A stretch of DNA of 14,283 nt, taken from an uncultured Lachnospiraceae bacterium. Lineage in GTDB: Bacteria; Bacillota; Clostridia; Lachnospirales; Lachnospiraceae. The notes beneath the pieces are model-generated. The model did not search any database. It was not told the origin of the DNA and saw only the letters and a list, made by a program, of their open reading frames with translations. This document shows positions 6,907 through 14,245 of the stretch, piece after piece. The stretch lies in assembly GCA_910584785.1 (NCBI GenBank), contig CAJUDX010000008.1, positions 1 to 14,283 of the forward strand, in the 5' to 3' direction. Every line of letters begins with the position of its first letter. Positions within the stretch are counted from its first letter, which is position 1. The position numbers and the translations under genes are program-made.

Positions 6907-6935
6907 TGTACGATTCTGTACAAATTCCCTATAAT
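6907..6935 (+). promoter_or_regulatory. Promoter of the sugar transporter operon
   Basis: A perfect TATAAT lies at 6930-6935. The -35 position with a 17-bp spacer is TGTACG (6907-6912), a poor match, as expected for an activator-dependent promoter. A 16-bp inverted repeat, TGTACGATTCTGTACA (6907-6922), covers the -35 and part of the spacer and could be a second regulator's operator. The leader to the lipoprotein start is about 125 bases and contains the perfect palindrome GTTTTTTAAAAAAC (6987-7000). Confidence 0.6.
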
Positions 6936-7068
6936 ATATCCATCAAATGCAACGAAAATGACGAATAAAGTGGTTTTAGGTGCATGGTTTTTTAAAAAAC
7001 TCCATAAAAATCATGGGGTAAGAATCAACAAAAGGAATAGTGTTGCAACTAAAAAACGGAGGTGTTTT

Positions 7069-8385
7069 ATGAAAAAGAAACTTTTATCAACAGCATTAGC
7101 AGGAATCATGGTTATGTCGTTAGCTGCCTGCGGCGGCGGTGGCGGGAACTCCGGCGGCGGAAGTGCCGATGGCGGTGACGCAGCAGGGGGGGCATCTTCC
7201 GGCGGCGATAAGGGAGGCACCATCACCGTAGCAATTTGGGATAACGGACAGAAGGCCGGCTTAGATCAGATTATTGCCGACTACACAGCAGCTACAGGAA
7301 ACAAGGCAGAGATTCAGGTTATCACATGGGATCAGTATTGGACACTTCTGGAGGCGGGTGCTTCCGGCGGCGATATGCCTGATGTATTCTGGATGCATTC
7401 CAATGAAGTTCAGAAATACATGGAAAACGATATTCTTATGGATTTAACCGACCGTATCGCTTCCAGCGAGAAGCTGGAAATGGATAAATTCCCGGAGGAC
7501 ATCAAGAACCTGTATTCCTGGAACGGAAAAACCTATGCAATTCCCAAGGACGTAGATACGATTGCCCTGTTCTACAACAAGACCATGTTTGACGAAGCCG
7601 GCCTTTCTTATCCTGATGATTCCTGGACCTGGGATGATTTCTATGATGCAGCAGTAAAGCTGACCAAGGAAGACGGAAGCCAGTACGGTACGGCAATGAA
7701 CCCATCCAATGAGCAGGACGGCTGGATGAATATTATCTACAGCATGGGCGGAAAGGTTCTGACCGACGACAAGAAGGCATCTGGATTTGATGATCCGAAT
7801 ACAATTAAAGCTATGGAATTCGTGCAGAAGTTAGTTGACAATGTAATGCCTCCGGCAACCGTTATGGCTGAAACCGGTACGGACGTATTATTAGGCTCCG
7901 GCAAGATTGCTATGTTAAGCCAGGGTTCCTGGATGGTTCCTCAGTTTAAAGAGCATGAGTACATTTCCGAAAACTGTGATGTAGCCGTTCTTCCTAAAGA
8001 CCCGACAACAGGAAACAGAGTTTCCCTGTACAATGGTTTAGGCTGGGCAGTAAGCGCCAAGACCAAAAACCCGGATGCAGCCTGGCAGTTAGTTGAGTGG
8101 TTTGGAACCAAGGATATGCAGTTAAAGCAGGCACAGCTTGGTGTTACCATGGCAGCTTACGACGGCGTATCGGATGAATGGAAGAACAATACCGATAAGT
8201 TTGACTTACAGCCATTCCTGGATATGCGTGAGAATATCGTGTTCCGTCCGTCCACAAGAGCAACCTTAACCTGGTGGAATCCAATGTGTGAAACCTTTAA
8301 GGAAGCCTGGAACGGAAATATGCCGATGGCAGATGCCTGTGCACAGGTAACCCAGCAGATGAACGAGGCGATTTCGGCTGAGTAA
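7069..8385 (+). CDS. Extracellular sugar-binding lipoprotein of a CUT1-type ABC transporter
   Basis: A 438-residue solute-binding protein (extracellular solute-binding protein family 1). The lipoprotein signal is MKKKLLSTALAGIMVMSLAAC, with lipobox L-A-A-C and lipidated C21. A Gly/Ser-rich tether (22-50) follows, and the binding fold begins at TITVAIWDNG. Family traits include PDVFWMHSNEVQKYMEN (about 104-120) and YAIPKDVDTIALFYNKTMFDEAG, a typical hinge region. The protein is anchored outside the membrane and hands sugar to the permeases encoded next. The start ATG 7069 is set by GGAGGTG (7058-7064); the longer frame upstream lacks a signal sequence. The nearby alpha-galactosidase suggests raffinose-type or melibiose-type sugars, but specificity cannot be read from the sequence. 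Confidence 0.93.
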   Translation: MKKKLLSTALAGIMVMSLAACGGGGGNSGGGSADGGDAAGGASSGGDKGGTITVAIWDNGQKAGLDQIIADYTAATGNKAEIQVITWDQYWTLLEAGASGGDMPDVFWMHSNEVQKYMENDILMDLTDRIASSEKLEMDKFPEDIKNLYSWNGKTYAIPKDVDTIALFYNKTMFDEAGLSYPDDSWTWDDFYDAAVKLTKEDGSQYGTAMNPSNEQDGWMNIIYSMGGKVLTDDKKASGFDDPNTIKAMEFVQKLVDNVMPPATVMAETGTDVLLGSGKIAMLSQGSWMVPQFKEHEYISENCDVAVLPKDPTTGNRVSLYNGLGWAVSAKTKNPDAAWQLVEWFGTKDMQLKQAQLGVTMAAYDGVSDEWKNNTDKFDLQPFLDMRENIVFRPSTRATLTWWNPMCETFKEAWNGNMPMADACAQVTQQMNEAISAE

Positions 8386-8419
8386 TCCCACAGAAGCAGT
8401 TGACAATGGTAGAATTTAA

Positions 8420-8531
8420 CCGGTGAACAGTACAAAAATACATAGGATGCAGTGCACCGGATAAAAGGAAGAGATTAAAAATAAGAAGCAGGTGTTTGCA
8501 GGCTGTCTGCCAAAATCGATGCAGGCAGTCC
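8420..8531 (+). other. Two hairpins between lipoprotein and permease genes
   Basis: The 183-bp gap after the lipoprotein gene holds CCGGTG (8420-8425) with CACCGG (8455-8460), closing a large loop. It also holds a tighter hairpin, GG-CTGTCTGC (8501-8510) with GCAGGCAG-T-CC (8521-8531), of about 10 bp with one wobble and one bulge. Neither has a T-run, so they look like mRNA stabilising or processing structures rather than terminators. No separate promoter was recognised, so the permeases are probably read from the lipoprotein promoter. Confidence 0.4.
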
Positions 8532-8568
8532 GTAAACAGTCTTGAATGAGCAGGAGGGATAAGGAAAA

Positions 8569-9447
8569 ATGAAATGGACGAGTCGTCAGAAAAATGAATG
8601 TATCTGGGGCTGGGCATTTATCTTGCCAACCATGATTGGATTGATTGTACTGAATATCTATCCCATTTTTAAGACCATTATCGAGAGTTTTTATAAAACG
8701 GGCGATTTCGGTAAGGGAAATACCTTTATCGGACTGGCGAACTATCAGAAGATTTTGGGTGACCCGGAAATTTGGCAGGCTTTGCTGAATACCTTTAAAT
8801 ATGCGATTGTAGAAGTTCCCTTCTCGATTGCCATTGCCCTGGTGCTGGCTGTATTGTTAAACCGCAAGATGATCGGCCGCGCTGCTTACCGTACCATCTT
8901 TTTCCTGCCGATGGTAGCCGCTCCTGCAGCTATCGCCATGGTTTGGAGATGGTTGTATAACTCTGAATTTGGTTTGTTAAACCACATGCTCGGAACCAAG
9001 ACCAACTGGATTTCCAATCCAAGTATTGCCGTATTTGCGGTAGCCGTTATCGGTGTATGGTCAATTTTAGGTTATAACATGGTACTTTTCCTGGCTGGTT
9101 TGCAGGACATTCCAAAGGATTATTACGAAGCATCCAGTATTGACGGCGCAAATGGTATTTATCAGTTCTTTAACATCACCATCCCGCTGTTATCCCCCAC
9201 GATTTTCTTCGTAGCAATCACCAGAGTTATCGGCGGCCTGCAGGTATTCGACTTAATCTTCATGGTTATGGATAAGAATAACCCGGCGCTCTACAAGACA
9301 CAGTCCCTGGTATACTTATTCTATCAGGAATCTTTCGTTAATAACAATAAAGGTATGGGATCTGCCATCGTTGTATTCCTGCTGATTATCATTATGATTA
9401 TCACAGTAATCCAGATGCAAGCGCAGAAGCACGTATACTACAATTAG
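8569..9447 (+). CDS. Sugar ABC transporter permease, MalF/MsmF type
   Basis: A 292-residue inner-membrane permease with six predicted membrane segments, at about 13-35, 72-97, 107-130, 153-177, 208-232 and 264-284. The EAA loop that contacts the ATPase is clear at E187-A-S-S-I-D-G-A and continues to P206 (FFNITIPLLSP). It lacks the long periplasmic insertion of enterobacterial MalF, like most Firmicutes CUT1 permeases. The start has AGGAGGG at 8552-8558, ten bases before the ATG. With its partner 12 bases downstream it would form the heterodimeric channel for the sugar delivered by the lipoprotein. No ATPase gene is present in the window. Confidence 0.94.
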   Translation: MKWTSRQKNECIWGWAFILPTMIGLIVLNIYPIFKTIIESFYKTGDFGKGNTFIGLANYQKILGDPEIWQALLNTFKYAIVEVPFSIAIALVLAVLLNRKMIGRAAYRTIFFLPMVAAPAAIAMVWRWLYNSEFGLLNHMLGTKTNWISNPSIAVFAVAVIGVWSILGYNMVLFLAGLQDIPKDYYEASSIDGANGIYQFFNITIPLLSPTIFFVAITRVIGGLQVFDLIFMVMDKNNPALYKTQSLVYLFYQESFVNNNKGMGSAIVVFLLIIIMIITVIQMQAQKHVYYN

Positions 9448-9459
9448 GAGGTTGAAATT

Positions 9460-10293
9460 ATGGAAAGTATGCAGCAAAAACAGAGAATGACCGCAGCAGG
9501 CATCCATATCCTGTTGATTTTAGTATCCATTACCATGCTGGTACCCTTTGTATGGATGGCATTGACGGCATTTAAGACCATTACCGAATCGACTTCCGTT
9601 GATCCCTTTGTTATTTTCCCAAGCAGCTGGAAGCCGGACAATTTCGCTACCGTAATTAATAACATGAATTTCCCGGTACTGTATGTCAATACGCTCCTGT
9701 TAATCTTAGGCCGTGTTGTCTGTGCCGTACTTACGGCAACCATGGCTGGCTATGCATTTGGCCGTCTGGAGTTTCCGGGACGAAACCTGATGTTCTCTCT
9801 TGTTATGTTCCAGATGATGGTTCCCGGACAGATCTTTATTATCCCGCAGTACTTAATGGTCAGCAGTCTGGGCGTTCTGGATACAATCTTTGCTTTGATT
9901 TTCCCAGGTATGGTAACGGCATTCGGAACCTTCCTGTTAAGACAGACCTACATGAGCCTTCCAAAAGATTTGGAAGAAGCAGCAAGACTGGACGGCTGCA
10001 ATATCGGTCAGACCTTCCTGTTTATCATGGCTCCGCTTACCCGTTCCGGTATGGTATCTCTGGGCATTTTTACTGCAGTATTTGCATATAAAGACCTGAT
10101 GTGGCCTTTAATCTGTAATCGTAATGTAATGACGCTTTCCGCAGCATTGGCAAAGATGCAGGGACAGTATTCCAATAACTATCCGCAGTTGATGGCCGCT
10201 TCTTTGTTAGCATGTATCCCAATGATCGTTCTGTATTTGATTTTCCAGAAGCAGTTCATCGAAGGTATTGCTACCTCTGGCGGTAAGCTGTAA
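9460..10293 (+). CDS. Sugar ABC transporter permease, MalG/MsmG type
   Basis: A 277-residue permease, the second half of the channel. The first membrane segment lies at about 14-36 (IHILLILVSITMLVPFVWMAL), and further segments lie at about 76-99, 110-130, 141-160, 195-212 and 246-263. The EAA loop reads E173-A-A-R-L-D-G-C and runs to P192 (FIMAPLTRSG). The C-terminus FIEGIATSGGKL matches the FV-x-G-x-x-x-GAVKG-type end of this family. AGGAGG stands eight bases before the ATG, and the gap to the first permease is only 12 bases, so the two are co-translated. A bidirectional terminator follows directly. Confidence 0.94.
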   Translation: MESMQQKQRMTAAGIHILLILVSITMLVPFVWMALTAFKTITESTSVDPFVIFPSSWKPDNFATVINNMNFPVLYVNTLLLILGRVVCAVLTATMAGYAFGRLEFPGRNLMFSLVMFQMMVPGQIFIIPQYLMVSSLGVLDTIFALIFPGMVTAFGTFLLRQTYMSLPKDLEEAARLDGCNIGQTFLFIMAPLTRSGMVSLGIFTAVFAYKDLMWPLICNRNVMTLSAALAKMQGQYSNNYPQLMAASLLACIPMIVLYLIFQKQFIEGIATSGGKL

Positions 10294-10294
10294 G

Positions 10295-10336
10295 AAAAAA
10301 ACATCCCCGCCGGGTTTTTCGGCGGGGTTTGCTTTC
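10295..10336. terminator. Bidirectional terminator between the permease and araC-type genes
   Basis: CCCCGCCG (10305-10312) pairs with CGGCGGGG (10320-10327) around GGTTTTT. On the plus strand a T-rich tail (TTTGCTTTC) follows. On the minus strand the tail is seven T (plus-strand A run 10295-10301), so the hairpin ends both the transporter operon and the convergent regulator gene. Confidence 0.9.
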
Positions 10337-10403
10337 TGTGTTGTTTATTAAGCTGAATTTATTTTCCTACAGGGTGCAGACCGTGTGAAAACAGTAACAT
10401 GCA

Positions 10404-11276
10404 TCATGCCCGGCGTTCATTGCGGTAATTCTGCGGGCTGCATCCGAATCTTGTTTTAAATGTCTTTGAGAAGGTGAGCGGGTTGTCATAACCCACGGAG
10501 GAAGCAATTGTTTTGACAGGCAGGTTGCTTTCCGCCAGAAGCTTTGCACTTTCTTCCATCCTGAAGTTGAGCAGGTATTCCTGGGGAGAAACGCCTGTCA
10601 ACTTCTTGAAGATGGAAGTTAAATAGGAACGGTTAATTCCTATATAATCCGCCAGCTGGGAAACACTGGTCTGCGCATAGTTTTTGTGAATGTAATCTAT
10701 GGCATGTGCCACATAAATCTTGGGTGAATAGTCGTAATGAATGGTTTGCGGATAGCACTGGGTACTGTGAGATTCTACCAAAAGGCCGATAATCGAATAA
10801 AGAATACCAATTCGTTTAAGCTCATTGGCGTAGGTCAGTTCGGGAATACTTAAAATTTCTTCAACCAGGGTGGAAAAGGAGTCCGGTTTGACGATGGAGT
10901 CGCGGATATAAATTCCCTTGGGAAAACCTGCTTTTTCCATAAATGCAGACGCTTTCACACCGTCAAATTGAATCCAGGAGTAAGACCAGGGTGTATTTTT
11001 ATCGGCCCAGTAGGTAAACTCGATTCCCGGCTGGAGCAAAAAAATCTGTCCTCTGGCAAGACGCGTGGTTGTTCCGTCAACTGCCAGATAGCCGCTTCCC
11101 GATGTGATAAAGTGAAGATGCCAGCCATTTCTTGTGTAAGGCCCAATGACCTTTGGGCTGTCAAAATGTTCTTCTCCGCAACAGATGATGTAAAGATCAT
11201 TGGTCTGGCGGAGGTCGTAATCCAGAACCCGGTAATTCGCTGTTGCGAAAAATCCAATCTTTCGTTCGATTTCCAT
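10404..11276 (-). CDS. AraC-family transcriptional regulator (MsmR/RafR-like)
   Basis: A 290-residue regulator. Residues about 25-165 form an AraC-type cupin sugar-binding domain (GWHLHFITSGSGYLAVDG, then RGQIFLLQPG). Residues about 188-287 form two helix-turn-helix units (SVSQLADYIGINRSYLTSIFKKLTG and VKTIASSVGYDNPLTFSKTF), with the signature ending FKTRFGCSPQNYR. Regulators of this type activate sugar-uptake and glycosidase operons when their sugar is bound. Its position between an ABC importer and a GH36 alpha-galactosidase, divergent from the latter, points to alpha-galactoside-dependent control of both. ATG 11276 was chosen because AAAGGGGGGA lies immediately upstream (11281-11290); a longer frame to 11327 has no such site. 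Sugar and target sites are inferred. Confidence 0.92.
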   Translation of the reverse strand: MEIERKIGFFATANYRVLDYDLRQTNDLYIICCGEEHFDSPKVIGPYTRNGWHLHFITSGSGYLAVDGTTTRLARGQIFLLQPGIEFTYWADKNTPWSYSWIQFDGVKASAFMEKAGFPKGIYIRDSIVKPDSFSTLVEEILSIPELTYANELKRIGILYSIIGLLVESHSTQCYPQTIHYDYSPKIYVAHAIDYIHKNYAQTSVSQLADYIGINRSYLTSIFKKLTGVSPQEYLLNFRMEESAKLLAESNLPVKTIASSVGYDNPLTFSKTFKTRFGCSPQNYRNERRA

Positions 11277-11344
11277 AAAATCCCCCCTTTTTTTGACATT
11301 TTTTGGTGTATTGCTTATTGTTTGCATAAATTGAACTAATTAAA

Positions 11345-11373
11345 ATTATAATTCTTTTGTAGAAGAAATTCAA
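11345..11373 (-). promoter_or_regulatory. Sigma-A promoter of the araC-type gene
   Basis: On the minus strand TTGAAT (11373-11368), a 17-bp spacer and a perfect TATAAT (11350-11345) lie about 70 bases before the start codon. This is a strong promoter, so the regulator is probably made constitutively or is self-repressed. Confidence 0.75.
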
Positions 11374-11444
11374 TCTTTTTTTGATAAATTCGGGAAAGGA
11401 TTCGGAAGAGGAATATCAGGCAAAGTGTTTCCCTTTTTATTTCT

Positions 11445-11457
11445 TGTCGATCCGACA
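11445..11457. promoter_or_regulatory. Palindrome in the divergent regulator/alpha-galactosidase region
   Basis: TGTCGATCCGACA is an inverted repeat (TGTCG, 3-nt centre, CGACA) 30 bases upstream of the alpha-galactosidase -35 and between the two divergent promoters. The overlapping ACATAA (11455-11460) repeats the core of the 12-bp sites in front of the transporter operon. It is a candidate operator; no binding protein can be assigned. Confidence 0.35.
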
Positions 11458-11486
11458 TAAAACCATTTAGAAAAAACAAAAAGCTA

Positions 11487-11514
11487 TTGAAAAAAACAGT
11501 GATGATGTTAGAAT
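11487..11514 (+). promoter_or_regulatory. Promoter of the alpha-galactosidase gene
   Basis: TTGAAA (11487-11492), a 16-bp spacer and TAGAAT (11509-11514) give a start site near 11521, with a leader of about 50 bases. The gene therefore has its own promoter and is not part of the transporter transcript. Confidence 0.6.
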
Positions 11515-11569
11515 GAAGCTTACAAAATAGCTGGACTAAGATTCTGGCGGACGTAGGAGAAGAATAGAT

Positions 11570-13759
11570 ATGGCAATTTTGTTTAATCAAGAAACACAGG
11601 TATTCACTTTACAGACAAAAAACTCTGCCTATCAGATGAAGGTAGCTGATTACGGCGTACTCCTTCACCTTTATTATGGAAAGCGCATTGACGACTGCGA
11701 CTTGTCCTATTTGATTCAGCGTACCGATCGCGGGTTCTGCGGAAACCCTTATGAAATGCAGACAGACAGGACATTTTCTCTGGACTATTTTCCACAGGAA
11801 TACTCCTGCTTCGGCATCGGCGATTATCGTACCGACTGCGTAAAGATTATAAATGCCAACGGAAGCTGCGCGGTGGATTATCGTTATCATTCCTACCGTA
11901 TAGAAGAGGGGAAGTACAGCCTTCAAGGGCTTCCGGCATTTTACGGGGATAAAACCCAGGGAGAAACTCTGGTTATTGAAATGGAAGATAAAAACACGGG
12001 GATGAAGCTTGAACTGCTCTACGGCATCCTGTCTGAAGCAGATATGATTACCCGTGCGGCAAGGATTATCAATGATTCCACGGAAACCATCCATGTGATG
12101 CGGGCGATGTCCATGTGTCTGGATTTCCCTAATGATCAGCTTGACTGGGTGCATTTTTACGGCAAGCACACGATGGAAAGGGAATTTCAGCGAAGCCGCT
12201 TAATCCACGGGCGGCAGTCGATCTGCTCGGAACGCGGGACATCCAGTCATCAGCACAATCCTTTTGTGATTCTCTGTGATCCGATGACGTCGGAGGACTG
12301 GGGCGAGTGCTACGGCTTTGGCCTGGTGTACAGCGGTTCTTTCCTGGCTGAGGCCGAGGTGGATCAGTTTCACCAGCCGCGCCTTGTGATGGGGATTTCA
12401 CCGGAAGAATTTAACTGGCAGCTAAAGCCTGGTGAGGATTTCCTGACCCCGGAGGCTGTGATGGTGTATTCGGAGGAGGGCTTTACCGGCATTTCCCATA
12501 AATTCCATTATGCCATAACCAATCACCTTCTCCGCGGAGAATGGAAGGATAAGCGCCGGCCCATCCTGATCAATAACTGGGAAGCAACCTACTTTGACTT
12601 TAACCGGGACAAGCTTTTGGAGATTGCCAGGGCAGCGAAGAACGTAAATATTGAAATGCTGGTGCTGGACGACGGCTGGTTTGGAAAGCGTGACAGCGAT
12701 TTCAGCGGCCTTGGCGACTGGATTGTGAATGAAAAGAAGCTTGGCGGAACGTTAAAGGCTCTGGCAGAGGAAATTAATGCCATGGGACTGAAATTCGGCC
12801 TGTGGTTTGAACCGGAGATGATTTCCGAGGACAGCAACCTCTACCGCGAGCATCCTGACTGGGCACTGAGAATCCCCGGACGTCCGGGAAATGTGGCAAG
12901 AAGCCAGTTCGTCCTGGACTTCTCCCGCCCGGAGGTGGTGGACGGGATTCAGGAAATGATGTTTAAGATTCTCGATGAGGTCAATATTGAATATGTAAAA
13001 TGGGATTTTAACCGCAGTATTTCCAATTACTTCTCTTCCGGGCTTCCCGTGGAGCGGCAGGGGGAGATTGGCTATCGTTATATGCTGGGATTATACAGGT
13101 TTTTGGAAAATCTGATTACCCGCTATCCTTATATTCTTCTGGAGGGATGCAGCGGCGGCGGCGGACGTTTCGATCTGGGTATGCTGTATTACAGCCCGCA
13201 GATTTGGTGTAGCGACGATACCGATGCCATCGAGCGGTTAAAGATTCAGTACGGAACATCCTTTGCTTACCCGGTTTCTACGGTTGGATCACATGTGTCT
13301 GCCTCACCGAACCATCAGACCAGGAGAAGAACGCCATTGGAAACCAGAGGAACTGTGGCGATGGCAGGAAGCTTTGGCTATGAACTCGATCTCAGCCGGA
13401 TGACTGAAGAAGAGCAGGAAATCATCAGGCACCAGGTGGAAGAGTATAAGCAGAATTATGAACTCATCCATAATGGGAAGTATTATCGGTTAAGCAGCCC
13501 TTATGAGGACTGCAGGGCTACTGCCTGGGCATTTGTGTCCGAAGATAAAAAAGAGTGCCTGCTCTGCGCGGTGATAACAAAGCTGCAGGCAAACCCTGAT
13601 GCGGTAATTATTAAGCTGAAGGGCTTAGAGCCTAAGCGCCGCTATCGGATCAGCGATAAGGTGTATACCGGAGAGGCTTTGATGTACGGCGGATATCTGC
13701 TCCCGATTCCAGATGAAGAATATCAGTCCTGGAGGTTTTATTTCAGGGCAGAGGAATAG
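11570..13759 (+). CDS. aga: Alpha-galactosidase, glycoside hydrolase family 36
   Basis: A 729-residue enzyme of the AgaA/RafA-type GH36 subgroup. It releases terminal alpha-1,6-galactose from melibiose, raffinose or stachyose. Residues 1-330 form the N-terminal beta-sandwich, and the (beta/alpha)8 barrel follows from about 330 (PILINNWEATYFDF, VLDDGWFGKR). The nucleophile is D479 in YVKWDFNRS. The acid/base is D549 in WCSDDTDA, preceded by the substrate-binding LLEGCSGGGGRFDLGMLYY (523-541). Length and all motifs match the full tetrameric enzymes. There is no signal peptide, so it acts in the cytoplasm on imported sugar. AGGAG at 11555-11559 lies ten bases before the ATG. It is divergent from the AraC-type regulator and has its own promoter. 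No clear hairpin terminator follows, only T-rich sequence. Confidence 0.96.
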   Translation: MAILFNQETQVFTLQTKNSAYQMKVADYGVLLHLYYGKRIDDCDLSYLIQRTDRGFCGNPYEMQTDRTFSLDYFPQEYSCFGIGDYRTDCVKIINANGSCAVDYRYHSYRIEEGKYSLQGLPAFYGDKTQGETLVIEMEDKNTGMKLELLYGILSEADMITRAARIINDSTETIHVMRAMSMCLDFPNDQLDWVHFYGKHTMEREFQRSRLIHGRQSICSERGTSSHQHNPFVILCDPMTSEDWGECYGFGLVYSGSFLAEAEVDQFHQPRLVMGISPEEFNWQLKPGEDFLTPEAVMVYSEEGFTGISHKFHYAITNHLLRGEWKDKRRPILINNWEATYFDFNRDKLLEIARAAKNVNIEMLVLDDGWFGKRDSDFSGLGDWIVNEKKLGGTLKALAEEINAMGLKFGLWFEPEMISEDSNLYREHPDWALRIPGRPGNVARSQFVLDFSRPEVVDGIQEMMFKILDEVNIEYVKWDFNRSISNYFSSGLPVERQGEIGYRYMLGLYRFLENLITRYPYILLEGCSGGGGRFDLGMLYYSPQIWCSDDTDAIERLKIQYGTSFAYPVSTVGSHVSASPNHQTRRRTPLETRGTVAMAGSFGYELDLSRMTEEEQEIIRHQVEEYKQNYELIHNGKYYRLSSPYEDCRATAWAFVSEDKKECLLCAVITKLQANPDAVIIKLKGLEPKRRYRISDKVYTGEALMYGGYLLPIPDEEYQSWRFYFRAEE

Positions 13760-13808
13760 GGGACAAATGGAAGGATTCTTGAGAAGCGTGTAAAGGATTT
13801 TTTTGGAG

Positions 13809-13840
13809 TTTTTTAAGAATTTTTTTAAGAATTTTTGAAA
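13809..13840. repeat. Phased T-tracts upstream of a tRNA promoter
   Basis: TTTTTTAAGAA occurs twice (13809-13819 and 13821-13831), followed by TTTTTGAAA, with a period close to 12 bp. The tracts end seven bases before the -35 of the tRNA-Gln promoter, where an AT-rich UP element would act. Read from the alpha-galactosidase side, the same T-rich stretch has no clear stem and is a poor terminator. Confidence 0.4.
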
Positions 13841-13846
13841 TTATAC

Positions 13847-13875
13847 TTGACCAGCGGGCATATTTGATGTATAAT
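13847..13875 (+). promoter_or_regulatory. Strong promoter of tRNA-Gln
   Basis: TTGACC (13847-13852), a 17-bp spacer and a perfect TATAAT (13870-13875) place the start site near 13882, about ten bases before the tRNA. This is the best consensus promoter in the window. Confidence 0.88.
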
Positions 13876-13891
13876 ATGCTCGTTGTGTTGA

Positions 13892-13963
13892 TGGGCTATC
13901 GCCAAATGGTAAGGCAACGGACTCTGACTCCGTCATTTCAAGGTTCGAATCCTTGTAGCCCAG
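13892..13963 (+). tRNA. tRNA-Gln (anticodon CUG)
   Basis: A 72-base cloverleaf: acceptor TGGGCTA (13892-13898) with TAGCCCA (13956-13962) and discriminator G13963. The anticodon stem ACGGA/TCCGT encloses the loop CTCTGAC, so the anticodon is CTG, reading CAG. The T-arm has GGTTCGAATCC. A U1-A72 acceptor pair and discriminator G73 are typical of tRNA-Gln. CCA is not encoded. Confidence 0.97.
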
Positions 13964-13966
13964 TGT

Positions 13967-14007
13967 AAAGAGTTTTCCTTAGATGGAAGGCTCTTTTTAT
14001 TTTTTAT
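13967..14007 (+). terminator. Terminator of the plus-strand tRNA-Gln
   Basis: A 12-bp stem with two G-U pairs (13967-13978 with 13985-13996) around TTAGAT is followed by a long T-rich tail, just three bases after the tRNA. Confidence 0.88.
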
Positions 14008-14130
14008 CATAAAAAATGCGGTGATTTTTCTAAAAGCTTTCGTATAATATTGAGGATTTGTGAATCTATGGATTTATGAATTTGTCTGCGAACGAAATGA
14101 TCTAAATCTAAGAATTTTGTTAAAGGCTAA

Positions 14131-14168
14131 TAAAAAAATAAATAAGCCACAGAAACCTGCGGCTTATT
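14131..14168 (-). terminator. Terminator of the minus-strand tRNA-Gln
   Basis: Read on the minus strand, AATAAGCCGCAG (14168-14157) pairs with CTGTGGCTTATT (14152-14141) around GTTT and is followed by a T-rich tail. The stretch 14008-14130 between the two terminators shows no gene; an isolated TATAAT at 14043-14048 has no usable -35. Confidence 0.88.
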
Positions 14169-14173
14169 CTTCA

Positions 14174-14245
14174 CTGGGCTACAAGGATTCGAACCTTGAA
14201 ATGACGGAGTCAGAGTCCGTTGCCTTACCATTTGGCGATAGCCCA
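14174..14245 (-). tRNA. tRNA-Gln (anticodon CUG), second identical copy
   Basis: The reverse complement is base-for-base identical to the tRNA-Gln at 13892-13963, including the CTG anticodon and discriminator G. It faces the first copy, with its own terminator. No clear promoter is seen in the 38 bases left before the window ends, so it may be the last gene of a longer tRNA transcript entering from the right. Confidence 0.97.

Noticed and set aside
6958..7068. N-terminal extension of the lipoprotein frame
   Set aside because: The extension would bury the lipoprotein signal sequence, and the strong GGAGGTG lies in front of ATG 7069.
11609..12169. Minus-strand open frame of 186 codons inside the alpha-galactosidase gene
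   Set aside because: The plus strand here encodes conserved GH36 sequence; the antisense frame has no recognisable features.
14020..14048. Possible promoter TATAAT between the two tRNA-Gln terminators
   Set aside because: The -35 position (GGTGAT) is poor and no gene or RNA follows on the plus strand.
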